From NCBI GenBank assembly GCA_944386375.1, contig CALXAW010000014.1, forward strand, positions 1 to 19,468: a stretch of DNA of 19,468 nt. Reading direction: 5' to 3'. The position numbers were made by a program, and so were the translations under genes. Of the stretch, positions 1 through 8,434 are shown one piece after another (within the stretch, counting starts at the first letter, position 1; every line of letters begins with the position of its first letter). Source of the DNA: an uncultured Clostridia bacterium (GTDB lineage Bacteria > Bacillota > Clostridia > TANB77 > CAG-508). A model generated the notes under the pieces. It was given only the letters and a program-made list of their open reading frames with translations. It ran no database searches and was not told the DNA's origin.

Positions 1-105
<105 letters not shown>

Positions 106-154
106 AACCTGTTCCTCCCAACCTTAATATTATTTATATTAACTACTAGAACAA

Positions 155-183
155 ATAATATCATAACAAATATAACAATTCAA
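155..183 (-). promoter_or_regulatory. Promoter of the GA-repeat gene
   Basis: On the minus strand a -35 box TTGAAT (183-178) and a -10 box TATTAT (160-155) are separated by exactly 17 bases, placing the start of transcription near 148 and giving a leader of about 43 bases before the ATG at 105. A perfect 12-base palindrome CAATATATATTG (181-192) overlaps the -35 box and could be an operator. A second, weaker pair TTGTCA/TATAGT with an 18-base spacer lies upstream at 249-278. Confidence 0.55.
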
Positions 184-326
184 TATATATTGAAAAATGT
201 AAAGAAAAAATAATATAATTGTAACACAATTGTAACATTTGCCACTTAACTATAATACAAACACAAAAAAAGTGACAAATCTTTCAGTACAACACTTAAA
301 ACCTGATATATAAAATCCAAAAGAAA

Positions 327-367
327 AAAAGCAATAAGAAATTTTATAAAATCTTCTTATTGCTTTT
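327..367 (-). terminator. Rho-independent terminator of the coiled-coil protein gene
   Basis: A perfect 10-bp stem (331-340 with 354-363), extended by A-T pairs to 327/367, closes a 13-base loop. On the minus strand it is followed by a T-rich run (330 down to about 321). It lies about 10 bases past the stop codon of the gene ending at 377. The remaining gap to the left-edge gene (106-326) holds that gene's promoter region and no other convincing gene. Confidence 0.85.
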
Positions 368-376
368 ATGCTCTAC

Positions 377-1471
377 TTATTGCCTTTCGTTTTGATCTGT
401 AGATTTTACAGCATGTTTTTGTGCCTCTTGTTTTACTTTTTCTGCTTTAACTTGCTCCTTATATTCTGCATCTACCATTACTCTTAATTTATCCACAAAT
501 TCGTCTCTTGGTGCAGAAGCTACCTCTTGACCTTCTTGCTCAACTTCTTCTTTTTTATTTTTTGTAAACTTATTTCTTAATTTTGTAAAGGCATCTCTAA
601 ACTTCGCAAGAATTGGATGTTTACTTGCAAGATTATCATATTTAGTCATTGCTTTATCTTTTATTGCATCTGTAGCTCTCTCTCTAATAGTTGGGTTTTG
701 TTCTATTTCTGCTTGTTTTTTGTCTCTAATTTGTGCAAGTACATTTACTAAACTTTGTTTTGCTTCCATTTCTTCTTGTGTTGGCACATATTTTTTATTT
801 TTTGTTTTGTTCATTTCTACTGCTTTAACATGTATTTCGTCCCAAGTTTTACCTAACATTAGGTTTTTCCATACTAAGTCACATTTACTTACTGAACCAT
901 TTAAGCTTATAATTTTTTTGTTTAATTGCTCTAATTTTCTCTCTTTTTGCTCTATTTCTTTTTCTACTTTTTCTTTTTGTATCATTAAGCTATTATATTC
1001 TGGGTTTGTTAGCTCTTCTGAATTTTTTAATTTTTCCTCTATTTGTGCCTTTTCTTCTTTTTTATTTTGTAGGTCTAGAGCTAGAGTTTGTGCATCTGTT
1101 TTAAGCTTTTCTCTTTGAGTTTTTAGTTTTTCTTTATACCCTACAATTTTTTGTATTTTATCTTTATTTTTTTCATAATTTTCTACTTCTTTTAAAGCTT
1201 TTTGTTGCTTTTGTCTTCTATAATATAAATCTTCTAGCTCTTGTTCTGCAGTTTCTTTTTGTGCAGCAAGCACATATTTTCTATCTTGGTCTGTAGTTAA
1301 ATCTATTGTTGCTTCTCTTCCTTCTATTTCTTTTGCCTTATTTGTTAGGTGCTCTTCTAAGCTTGCTATTTCGTTATTTATATTTTCTTTATATTTCTCC
1401 ATTTCGTCTGGTGTCATTTTGATAAATTTACTATAATTTTGCTCTATTTTATTTACTTTCTTTTTTGGCAT
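377..1471 (-). CDS. Cytosolic coiled-coil protein of unknown function
   Basis: Encodes 364 residues beginning MPKKKVNKIEQ. I place the start at ATG 1471-1469 because it has an AGAAAGGGTGG ribosome binding site. The frame stays open upstream to 1579, but those 36 extra codons overlap the promoter at 1548-1576 and look non-coding. The protein is highly charged (Lys, Glu, Gln) with heptad-like helices over about residues 10-195, consistent with a long coiled coil. A less helical middle segment contains the only visible Cys and the stretch VWKNLMLGKTWDEI, followed by another Lys-rich helical tail. No signal peptide, membrane segment or catalytic motif is visible, so a structural or scaffolding role in the cytoplasm is likely. 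It has its own promoter and terminator and is therefore probably monocistronic. I do not recognise the family. Confidence 0.85.
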   Translation of the reverse strand: MPKKKVNKIEQNYSKFIKMTPDEMEKYKENINNEIASLEEHLTNKAKEIEGREATIDLTTDQDRKYVLAAQKETAEQELEDLYYRRQKQQKALKEVENYEKNKDKIQKIVGYKEKLKTQREKLKTDAQTLALDLQNKKEEKAQIEEKLKNSEELTNPEYNSLMIQKEKVEKEIEQKERKLEQLNKKIISLNGSVSKCDLVWKNLMLGKTWDEIHVKAVEMNKTKNKKYVPTQEEMEAKQSLVNVLAQIRDKKQAEIEQNPTIRERATDAIKDKAMTKYDNLASKHPILAKFRDAFTKLRNKFTKNKKEEVEQEGQEVASAPRDEFVDKLRVMVDAEYKEQVKAEKVKQEAQKHAVKSTDQNERQ

Positions 1472-1507
1472 AATTAATACCACCCTTTCTATTGGTATAT
1501 AGAAAAT

Positions 1508-1529
1508 AAAAATTAGTTGGCTAATTTTT
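1508..1529 (-). other. Perfect hairpin in the leader of the coiled-coil gene, or weak trmFO terminator
   Basis: A 9-bp perfect inverted repeat (1508-1516 with 1521-1529) closes a TTGG loop. On the minus strand it is followed by a T-rich run. It lies downstream of the promoter at 1548-1576 and upstream of the ribosome binding site at about 1475-1483, so it would form in the 5' leader of the coiled-coil mRNA. It is also the only terminator-like structure after trmFO (stop at 1608). The stem is A-T rich, so termination would be weak. Confidence 0.5.
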
Positions 1530-1547
1530 ATAAACTCCCTATTTATT

Positions 1548-1576
1548 ATTATACCATAGCGAAACTTGGTTTTCAA
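1548..1576 (-). promoter_or_regulatory. Strong sigma-A-type promoter of the coiled-coil gene
   Basis: A -35 TTGAAA (1576-1571) and a -10 TATAAT (1553-1548) are separated by exactly 17 bases on the minus strand, with TATGG upstream of the -10. Transcription would begin near 1541, about 70 bases before the ATG at 1471. The promoter lies about 30 bases past the trmFO stop codon, making the coiled-coil gene a separate unit. Confidence 0.85.
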
Positions 1577-1607
1577 CATTTTTTGCCAATTTAATACAAT
1601 TGTAATT

Positions 1608-2966
1608 TTAGTGTAACAAATCTGTAATATTATTTAATGCTCTTTGGGCTAAATTTTCGTATCTTAATTTTTTATCTTTTATTTTGATTTCTAAATCTGG
1701 TAATATACCAAAATTTGCATTCATTGGCTGGAATTTTTTATTCTCTGTTGATATATATTGCGCTAAGGCTCCTATCATTGTATATTTAGAAAATACAATT
1801 GGACTTTTACTTTGATATTTTAATACAGCATTTAAACCTGCAACTAATCCTGAAGATATACTTTCCACATATCCTTCAACACCTGTTATTTGTCCTGCAA
1901 AAAATATATTGTTGTTTTGTTTTAAATTATATGTTGCATCTAATAATATTGTTGAATTTATGTATGTATTTCTATGCATTACACCATATTTAATAAAATC
2001 CGCTTCTTGTAAACCTGGTATTAAGCTAAAAACACGTTTTTGCTCACCAAATTTTAAATTTGTTTGAAACCCTACCAAATTATATAAACTTGCCTGTTTA
2101 TTGTCTTGTCTTAATTGTACTACTGCATATGGTCTTTTACCTGTTCTTGGGTCATCAAACCCAACAGGCTTTAGTGGTCCAAAACGAAGTGTATCTATTC
2201 CTCTTTTTGCCATAACTTCTATTGGCATACAACCTTCGAATATTTCTTTTTTTTCAAATTGGTGCAACTCTACAACTTGAGCATTTACAAGCTCATGCCA
2301 AAAAGTCTCGTATTCTTCTTTATTCATTGGAAGATTAATATAGCTTTTTTCTTCGTTTTTTTGTCTTTCTTGCCATTGTTCTATTGTCTCTTCTTTTTTC
2401 TTTTCTTGGCTATATCTATCACCATAAAAAGCAATATCAAAATCTATGCTCTCTTTTGTAACAATAGGTGCTGCGGCATCATAAAAATATAGTTTATCTT
2501 GGCCTGTTAAATTTGATATATTTTTAGCTAAACTTTCTGACGTAAGTGGCCCTGTAGCAACAATTACAATTCCATCTTTTGCTAATTGTTCTATATTTTC
2601 TACTTCTTGGTTTATAATTTGTATATTTGGGTCTTTTTCTATTTGCTCTGTTACTTGTTTTGCAAACTGGTCTCTATCTACTGCTAGTGCTTGCCCTGCT
2701 GGCACTTTAGTTTTATCTGCAATATTTATAAGCAAGCTATCTAACATTCTTAGTTCTTGTTTTAGCAAGCCACATGCATTTGTAAGTAAATTTGACTTAA
2801 AAGAATTACTACACACTATTTCTGCCAAATTTTTATTTGTATGTGCTGGTGAAAACTTTTTAGGTTTCATTTCGTACAATTTTACTTTTATTCCTCTTTT
2901 AGCAATTTGGTATGCCGCTTCTGCTCCAGCAAGCCCCCCACCAATTACGGTAATATAATTATTCAA
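1608..2966 (-). CDS. trmFO: Methylenetetrahydrofolate-tRNA-(uracil-54-C5)-methyltransferase TrmFO
   Basis: A 452-residue flavoprotein that makes 5-methyluridine at tRNA position 54 using methylenetetrahydrofolate and FAD, the Gram-positive alternative to SAM-dependent TrmA. The N-terminal dinucleotide-binding motif GGGLAGAEAA (9-18) is clear. So are family blocks around CSNSFKSNLLTNACG (52-66), the second cysteine in FEGCMPIEVMAKRGIDTLR (Cys246) and the C-terminal FAGQITGVEGYVES (356-369). The two cysteines match the pair implicated in catalysis in the family. The start is a TTG (2966-2964) with a GGAAG ribosome binding site 7 bases upstream; no ATG fits the conserved N-terminus. A Glu/Lys/Gln-rich stretch at about 185-208 looks like an insertion compared with what I recall of Bacillus TrmFO. 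No good promoter is visible in 2967-3156, so it may depend on read-through from the SNF2 gene. Confidence 0.96.
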   Translation of the reverse strand: MNNYITVIGGGLAGAEAAYQIAKRGIKVKLYEMKPKKFSPAHTNKNLAEIVCSNSFKSNLLTNACGLLKQELRMLDSLLINIADKTKVPAGQALAVDRDQFAKQVTEQIEKDPNIQIINQEVENIEQLAKDGIVIVATGPLTSESLAKNISNLTGQDKLYFYDAAAPIVTKESIDFDIAFYGDRYSQEKKKEETIEQWQERQKNEEKSYINLPMNKEEYETFWHELVNAQVVELHQFEKKEIFEGCMPIEVMAKRGIDTLRFGPLKPVGFDDPRTGKRPYAVVQLRQDNKQASLYNLVGFQTNLKFGEQKRVFSLIPGLQEADFIKYGVMHRNTYINSTILLDATYNLKQNNNIFFAGQITGVEGYVESISSGLVAGLNAVLKYQSKSPIVFSKYTMIGALAQYISTENKKFQPMNANFGILPDLEIKIKDKKLRYENLAQRALNNITDLLH

Positions 2967-3001
2967 TTTTCTTCTTCCTTTTCTTTTATTTTTTTGTTAA
3001 T

Positions 3002-3159
3002 GTGCAAGATGATGATTTACACCTCTGCCCTATAATTTCGGTTTAAATTATTAGATTGTGCATTTTGGATTGTTAAGTCAAGCCGAAGTCGTACTTTGTG
3101 TACGTCGAGGTTTGACTTAGCAAACAAAATGCGCAAGATGATGATTTAAACCGAAATTA
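3002..3159. repeat. Nested direct and inverted repeat element between the SNF2 gene and trmFO
   Basis: This intergenic stretch is highly structured. A 22-base direct repeat (3002-3023 and 3131-3152) differs at 2 positions. A 16-bp outer inverted repeat pairs 3033-3048 with 3144-3159. Inside it, GCATTTTG (3060-3067) pairs with 3125-3132, TAAGTCAA (3074-3081) pairs with 3112-3119, and CGTAC (3090-3094) pairs with GTACG (3100-3104) around a 5-base loop. The whole could fold into one long interrupted hairpin. The SNF2 stop codon (3157-3159) lies in the right outer arm. There is no T tract, so it is not a standard terminator. A small non-autonomous mobile or REP-like element is my preferred reading; a structured RNA in the trmFO leader is the alternative. 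Confidence 0.8.
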
Positions 3160-6132
3160 ATTAAATAGGTTTATAATTTCGTCCCTAGACAACCCACTAA
3201 TAAACGAAGTATTAATATCAAGAACATCATCAATAAGAGCCGACTTATTTTGTTGTAGCCTGTAAATCTTTTCTTCTATAGAATCCTTTGTAATAAGCTT
3301 ATACACTTGCACATTATGTTTTTGCCCTATTCTGTAGGCTCTATCTGTTGCCTGATTTTCTGCCGATACATTCCACCATGGGTCATAATGTATAACCACA
3401 TCTGCGCCTGTTAGATTTAGACCTGTTCCTCCTGCTTTTAGTGAAATTAAAAACACCTTTATATCATCATTTTTATTAAACTCGTCTACTAAGTTTACCC
3501 TTTCATTAACTTTAGTAGAACCGGTTAGTTTAAAATACTTTATCTTATTTTTTTGCAGTTCTTTTTCTATTATAGGGAACATAGATGTATATACAGAAAA
3601 CACGAGTGTTTTATGATTAGATGCTGCACCTTCTCGTATTATTTCCATACATTGTTCTAGTTTACTACTTGTACCTGAATAATTTTGTATAAACAAACTT
3701 GGATGGCAGCAAATTTGCCTTAATCTAGTAAGTATAGATAAAATTTTCATTTGTGATTTTTCAAATCCATCTATTTTTATTGTTTCTTGCAACTCTTGTT
3801 TTGCTTGCATTAAATATGCTAGATATAATTCTTTTTGTTCTCCATACATAGAATTTGTAAGAATTGATATTGTTTTTTCTGGCAATTCGGTTAATACTTG
3901 TTTTTTTGTTCTTCTTAGCACAAATGGTTCTATTAGCATTTTTAGCCTTTGCATAGCTTGTTCGTCTTTATCTTTTACTATTGGAACTTCAAATAAATTT
4001 CTAAACTTTCTATATGAATATAGATACTGTGGCATTATAAAGTCAAATATTGACCATAGTTCTGCAAGTGAGTTTTCCATTGGTGTTCCTGTTAGTGCAA
4101 ATCTTGTATCTGCATTTATTTGCTTTATAGAAATTGCATTTTTTGTATTACTGTTTTTTAAATATTGTGCTTCGTCTGCTATTACAAATCTAAAATTATA
4201 GTTTTTATTTTTGTATAGCTCTATATCTCTTTTTAATAGGTCATATGATGTAATTATTAGATCATATTTTTCTATGCTTTCTATTTGTTGTTTTCTTTCT
4301 TTATAGTCACCATGAATTACTAGAGTTTGTATGTCTTTAGTAAATTTAAGTGCTTCGTTTTTCCAGTTTAATGCTAATGAACTTGGAGCTACTACTAGTG
4401 ATGCTCTTTTTTCTGTTTTTGGTGTTTGTTCTAAATAAGACATTATTACTGATAGTATTTGTATGGTTTTACCAAGGCCCATATCGTCTGCAAGTATTCC
4501 ACCAAATTTATAGTGGTCTAATGTTTGTAGCCAGCTAAAACCTACTTTTTGGTAATATCTTAATATTTTGTCTAGTTTGTATGGTATTTCTATATGTTTT
4601 TTTATTGTTTCTTTATCTAAGTTGTTTGTTATTTCGTTATATTTTTGGTTTGCCTCTACTTCTACATTTGGTAGGTCTTTTAATAATTTTTCTAAATATA
4701 ATGACCTATATGCTGGCAAGTATAATATACCATCTTGTATCTCTTTATAATTTACATTTGATGTAGCCATTAGTTTATTTAAAAATTCTATTTCTTCATT
4801 ATTTTCTAACTTTAAAAATGTTCCATCTTTTAGTCTATAAAATTTTTTGTTTACATTGTATTTTTTTAGTACTTCTACAAGTTCTTTTGGGTCAATGTTT
4901 ATTTTATTTAAGTCTATTTCTAATAGGTTATTTTCTATTTTTATTCCTAAGTTTTTTATTTTTGGTTCTTTAAACATTTTGTTTTTTACTTGCTCAGTTG
5001 CTAGTATTTCTATTGTGTTTGCATATGTTGCTAATGTATGTGTTATAAAATTGTATATTTTTTCTTCGTCTACTAGAACAAATCTGTGTTTTTTTGCGTC
5101 TAGCATAAAACCTGCATATAGCAACAGGTTTAATACTTGTGTTTCTTTTATTATGTTTCGCCCATTTTGTTTTTTTATTTCTGGTTCTAATGGATTATAT
5201 TCTTTATTATCATAAATAAATTTTAATATTAGTGACAAGTTTTTTTTATCAAAATCTAAATATATTTTGCTTTTTACTTGCCTGGGAGTGTATTTTTGTA
5301 TTTCTTCTTTTGTTATATTTTTGTATATTATTTGTTCTTGTATTTTTGGTATTACTATTGAAAATAGCTCTTGTAATTGTTTTTGTCCTATTTCTATTTT
5401 TGGTGAGTAATTTTCTATAAATATTTTTAGTATTTTTAGTGTTGTTTTACTAAAGTTTTTATCACATTTATATAGTGTTGTTGATGTTAATATATATGTA
5501 TTTTTATAGCCATTTAAGATATTTATTTTAAATGAATCTATATTTGGGTATAATGCATAATTGTCATTATCTATTTTTTCTAATATTATTTTTATGTCTG
5601 GGCTATTTGGCTCGAATTTTATTTGCTCTTCTACAGTGGCTTTTTGAAATTTTACTGTTGTGTTTTTTAGTATTTCGAATATGTCGTCTAGACCTTTGTC
5701 ATCTATTGTTACTATACTTTCGTTTAGTGCACTTGCTCCAAATCTATAGTTTGCATTTGAGTTTGTGTTGCCATATTTGATTATTTCTGCATATTTTAAT
5801 ACTAGTTTTAGTAATGGCTGGCTCTCTTCTGTAAAGTTTTCTTTTATGTGTGCAAATTCTACATTTTCGCCATATTTGTAGGTTTCTCCTGTTTTCATTC
5901 TGCTATAAAAGCCTGATAGGTCTTTTATTTTATATTGACTAACAGCATTTCCTATGTAGAATTCTATTTTTATGTTTTCTTGTGGTTTTGTGTATATTAT
6001 TTTGGGTTCTATTTTTATTTTATTTTTAATTGTTTGCTGTGTTTTTTGCTCTTGTTTGTCTTCTAATTCTTCGTTATAAAATATATTTATTAGTTGATTA
6101 AAATTTCTATATTTATTGTTATTAGATGACAT
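3157..6132 (-). CDS. SNF2-family DEAD/DEAH-like helicase/translocase
   Basis: About 991 residues from ATG 6132 (MSSNNNKYRNF). Frames starting at GTG 6153 or ATG 6144 are open too; the only nearby AAAGGA sits 12 bases before ATG 6132, so the start is not certain. The C-terminal half is a complete SNF2 ATPase, numbered here from 6132: motif I DDMGLGKT (about 549-556), Ia VVAPSSLALNW, II DEAQ (about 653-656), III LTGTPMEN, IV LVFSVYT, V SLKAGGTGLNLTGAD, and VI QATDRAYRIGQ (about 927-937). Such enzymes are ATP-driven double-stranded DNA translocases that remodel protein-DNA or transcription complexes in the cytoplasm. The N-terminal half of about 500 residues resembles the poorly characterised region preceding the motor in bacterial SNF2 proteins. 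No CxC...CxH SWIM zinc finger, often found in that group, is visible. It has its own promoter, and its neighbours are housekeeping genes, so nothing links it to a defence system. Confidence 0.93.
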   Translation of the reverse strand: MSSNNNKYRNFNQLINIFYNEELEDKQEQKTQQTIKNKIKIEPKIIYTKPQENIKIEFYIGNAVSQYKIKDLSGFYSRMKTGETYKYGENVEFAHIKENFTEESQPLLKLVLKYAEIIKYGNTNSNANYRFGASALNESIVTIDDKGLDDIFEILKNTTVKFQKATVEEQIKFEPNSPDIKIILEKIDNDNYALYPNIDSFKINILNGYKNTYILTSTTLYKCDKNFSKTTLKILKIFIENYSPKIEIGQKQLQELFSIVIPKIQEQIIYKNITKEEIQKYTPRQVKSKIYLDFDKKNLSLILKFIYDNKEYNPLEPEIKKQNGRNIIKETQVLNLLLYAGFMLDAKKHRFVLVDEEKIYNFITHTLATYANTIEILATEQVKNKMFKEPKIKNLGIKIENNLLEIDLNKINIDPKELVEVLKKYNVNKKFYRLKDGTFLKLENNEEIEFLNKLMATSNVNYKEIQDGILYLPAYRSLYLEKLLKDLPNVEVEANQKYNEITNNLDKETIKKHIEIPYKLDKILRYYQKVGFSWLQTLDHYKFGGILADDMGLGKTIQILSVIMSYLEQTPKTEKRASLVVAPSSLALNWKNEALKFTKDIQTLVIHGDYKERKQQIESIEKYDLIITSYDLLKRDIELYKNKNYNFRFVIADEAQYLKNSNTKNAISIKQINADTRFALTGTPMENSLAELWSIFDFIMPQYLYSYRKFRNLFEVPIVKDKDEQAMQRLKMLIEPFVLRRTKKQVLTELPEKTISILTNSMYGEQKELYLAYLMQAKQELQETIKIDGFEKSQMKILSILTRLRQICCHPSLFIQNYSGTSSKLEQCMEIIREGAASNHKTLVFSVYTSMFPIIEKELQKNKIKYFKLTGSTKVNERVNLVDEFNKNDDIKVFLISLKAGGTGLNLTGADVVIHYDPWWNVSAENQATDRAYRIGQKHNVQVYKLITKDSIEEKIYRLQQNKSALIDDVLDINTSFISGLSRDEIINLFN

Positions 6133-6182
6133 TTTTATAATCATTCCTTTCACAGGCTTTAAGTACCTTCTTATGGTGTAAT

Positions 6183-6211
6183 ATTATATAACATTTTTTT
6201 AAAGTTTTCAA
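6183..6211 (-). promoter_or_regulatory. Strong sigma-A-type promoter of the SNF2 gene
   Basis: TTGAAA (6211-6206), a 17-base spacer and TATAAT (6188-6183) on the minus strand. Transcription would start near 6176, some 44 bases before the ATG at 6132. The -35 box sits 9 bases past the topA terminator hairpin, so the SNF2 gene starts a fresh unit. Confidence 0.85.
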
Positions 6212-6220
6212 GTATTTTAC

Positions 6221-6262
6221 AAAAACGCCTAAAATACCTTTTTTAGTATTTTAGGCGTTTTT
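6221..6262 (-). terminator. Rho-independent terminator of topA
   Basis: A 17-bp perfect stem (6221-6237 with 6246-6262) with a GGCG/CGCC core and an 8-base loop starts directly after the topA stop codon. On the minus strand the stem ends in TTTTT. Symmetric A and T arms would let it work in both directions, but no plus-strand gene faces it. Confidence 0.92.
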
Positions 6263-6263
6263 G

Positions 6264-8324
6264 TTATTTTTTTGTTTTTCTTTTTGTTGTTTTCTTTGTT
6301 GCTTTTTTTGTCTTTTTTGGCTTTGGTGCATCTTCTGGGTTCCATTTTTCTCCTGGTTTTGGTTTGTTCCAAGATATGTAGTCACAAGATTTTGGATTGT
6401 TTTCGCATATATAGTAGTTTTTTCTTCTTTTTGTTTTTCGTACTTGTACCTTTGCTCCACATTTTGGGCATGGTACATCTATTGTTTCTACTATTGGTTT
6501 TGCATTTTTACATTCTGGGTATCCAGGGCATGCTAAAAACTTTCCATATCTTCCATATTTGTATACCATCATTCTTCCGCATTTTTCACATTGTACATCT
6601 GATACTTCGTCTTCTATTTTTACATGTTCTAGTTCTTCTTCTGCTTTTTTTACTTCTTTTTCAAATGGTCCATAAAATTGTCTTATCATCTTTTTCCATT
6701 CTTCGTTACCTTCTGCAATTTGGTCAAATTCGTCTTCTATTTTTGCAGTAAATTCTACATTTATTACATCTGTAAAGTTTTCTGTTAATAGTTTGTTTAC
6801 TATTTTACCTAGTTCTGTTGGTTTTAATTGTTTTGCTTCTTTTTCTATATATCTTCTTTCTAATATTGTAGATATTGTTGGCGAATATGTACTTGGTCTT
6901 CCTATACCTTTTTCTTCTAGTGCTTTTACTAGGCTTGCTTCTGTGTATCTTGCTGGTGGCTCTGTAAAGCTTTGTTTTGAATTTATTTTTTGCTTTTTTA
7001 AAGCTTGCCCTTTTGTTAGTTCTGGAAGCATACCTTGTTCTTGAACTTCTTTGTCGTCTGTTCCTTCTATATATAATGTCATAAAGCCTTTAAATTTTAT
7101 TGTTTGACCATTTGCTTTAAATGTGTAACTGTTTGCATCTATTGTTGCACTTATTGTGTCAAATATTGCTGGTGCCATTTGGCTTGCTATAAATCTATTG
7201 TATATTAGCTTATATAGTTTATATTGGTCACGACTTAAATAGTCTTTTATTGTGTCTGGTTCTAAGTCAGCATATGTTGGTCTAATACCTTCGTGTGCAT
7301 CTTGTGAGTCTTTTTTTGCTTTGTAATATCTATTTTCGTAGTATTTTTCTCCATATGTGCTTACTATATGTTTTTTTGCCATTGCTCTTGCTTCTTCTGA
7401 GATTCTTGTTGAGTCTGTTCTCATATATGTAATTAAACCTACTGTTCCTCTTTCGCCTAAGTTTACTCCTTCGTATAGTCCTTGTGCTATAGACATTGTC
7501 TTTTTTAGGGTAAATCCTAGTTTGCGTGATGCTTCTTGTTGCATTGTACTTGTTGTAAATGGTGGCGCTGGGTTTCTCTTTTTTTCGCCTTTTTTTACAT
7601 CTTCTACAATGTATTTTGCATTTTCTATGTGTTTTAAAATTGTATCTACTTCTTCTTTAGAATGAATTTCTTGTTTTTTACCATCTTTGCCATAAAATTT
7701 TGCCTCAAATGTTTTTTTAGAATTTTCTTCTAAAAGTTCTGCAAAGATGTTCCAGTATTCTTCTGGTATAAATTTTTCTATTTCTTCTTCTCTGTCTACT
7801 ATTAGCTTTACAGCTACTGATTGTACCCTTCCTGCTGATAAGCCTCTTTTTACTTTTGTCCAAAGTACTGGGCTTATTTTGTAACCTACTATTCTGTCTA
7901 AAACTCTTCTTGCTTGTTGTGCATCTACTAGGTTTATGTCTATATCTCGTGGCTCTTTTATTGCTTTTTGCACTGCGTTTTTTGTGATTTCGTTAAAGGT
8001 TACTCTTGATATTTTATCTTTTTCGTCTGATAAAATATATGCTAAATGCCACGCTATTGCTTCTCCTTCGCGGTCCGGGTCAGTTGCTAAATATATTTTT
8101 TTTGCTGATTTGGCATCTTTTTTTAATGATTTTATTAAGTCTCCTTTTCCTCGTATGTTAATATATTCTGGCTCAAAGTCATTTTCTATGTTTATTCCTA
8201 ATTTGGATTTTGGTAAATCACGTATATGTCCCATTGAAGCTACAACTTTTGTACTTCCTCCTAAGAACTTTTTTATTGTATTTGCTTTTGCTGGTGATTC
8301 TACTATTATTAATCTATCTGCCAT
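6264..8324 (-). CDS. topA: DNA topoisomerase I (type IA)
   Basis: 686 residues, the usual size for the Gram-positive enzyme that relaxes negative supercoils behind transcription and replication. The TOPRIM domain at the N-terminus has the catalytic Glu in IVESPAKA (Glu9) and the metal-binding DPDREGE (82-88). The active-site tyrosine is Tyr300 in GLITYMRTDSTR. The Gln/Arg block DAQQARRVLDRIVGY (134-148) and the EKGIGRPSTY motif (471-480) are intact. Two C-terminal zinc-ribbon-like modules follow, Cys579/582/599/605 and Cys619/622/640/647, ending in a Lys-rich tail (670-686) expected to aid DNA or RNA polymerase contact. The start ATG 8324 has an AGGAGGAA ribosome binding site 9 bases upstream. 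It has its own promoter and terminator, though read-through from the DUF6514-like gene is possible because no terminator lies between them. Confidence 0.98.
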   Translation of the reverse strand: MADRLIIVESPAKANTIKKFLGGSTKVVASMGHIRDLPKSKLGINIENDFEPEYINIRGKGDLIKSLKKDAKSAKKIYLATDPDREGEAIAWHLAYILSDEKDKISRVTFNEITKNAVQKAIKEPRDIDINLVDAQQARRVLDRIVGYKISPVLWTKVKRGLSAGRVQSVAVKLIVDREEEIEKFIPEEYWNIFAELLEENSKKTFEAKFYGKDGKKQEIHSKEEVDTILKHIENAKYIVEDVKKGEKKRNPAPPFTTSTMQQEASRKLGFTLKKTMSIAQGLYEGVNLGERGTVGLITYMRTDSTRISEEARAMAKKHIVSTYGEKYYENRYYKAKKDSQDAHEGIRPTYADLEPDTIKDYLSRDQYKLYKLIYNRFIASQMAPAIFDTISATIDANSYTFKANGQTIKFKGFMTLYIEGTDDKEVQEQGMLPELTKGQALKKQKINSKQSFTEPPARYTEASLVKALEEKGIGRPSTYSPTISTILERRYIEKEAKQLKPTELGKIVNKLLTENFTDVINVEFTAKIEDEFDQIAEGNEEWKKMIRQFYGPFEKEVKKAEEELEHVKIEDEVSDVQCEKCGRMMVYKYGRYGKFLACPGYPECKNAKPIVETIDVPCPKCGAKVQVRKTKRRKNYYICENNPKSCDYISWNKPKPGEKWNPEDAPKPKKTKKATKKTTKRKTKK

Positions 8325-8368
8325 TTTAAAAAGTTCCTCCTAATTTTTTAAGATATTGTTACTATAGT

Positions 8369-8397
8369 ATTCTAGACCATATTTTAATAATTTGCAA
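8369..8397 (-). promoter_or_regulatory. Promoter of topA
   Basis: TTGCAA (8397-8392), a 17-base spacer and TAGAAT (8374-8369) on the minus strand. The predicted start near 8362 gives a leader of about 38 bases to the ATG at 8324. Confidence 0.75.
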
Positions 8398-8434
8398 GCT
8401 TTTTTATAAAGTATGTGCTAAATTTGTGCCTATT

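Noticed and set aside
231..257. Plus-strand promoter around TATAAT at 251-256
   Set aside because: The best -35-like TTGTAA is only 15 bases away and no plus-strand gene follows.
1472..1579. Longer N-terminus for the coiled-coil protein (start at 1579)
   Set aside because: The extension overlaps a near-consensus TTGAAA-N17-TATAAT promoter and has no ribosome binding site; the ATG at 1471 has one.
3002..3159. tRNA gene, T-box or known riboswitch upstream of trmFO
   Set aside because: No cloverleaf, CCA end, T-box core or recognisable aptamer; the structure is a nested palindrome.
3157..6132. SNF2 helicase as part of an anti-phage defence island
   Set aside because: Neighbours are topA, trmFO and other housekeeping-type genes; no methylase, nuclease or other defence component is present.
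6272..6751. 159-codon plus-strand frame opposite topA
   Set aside because: Very Leu/Phe-rich low-complexity translation antisense to the well-supported zinc-ribbon end of topA; a shadow of A-rich coding DNA.
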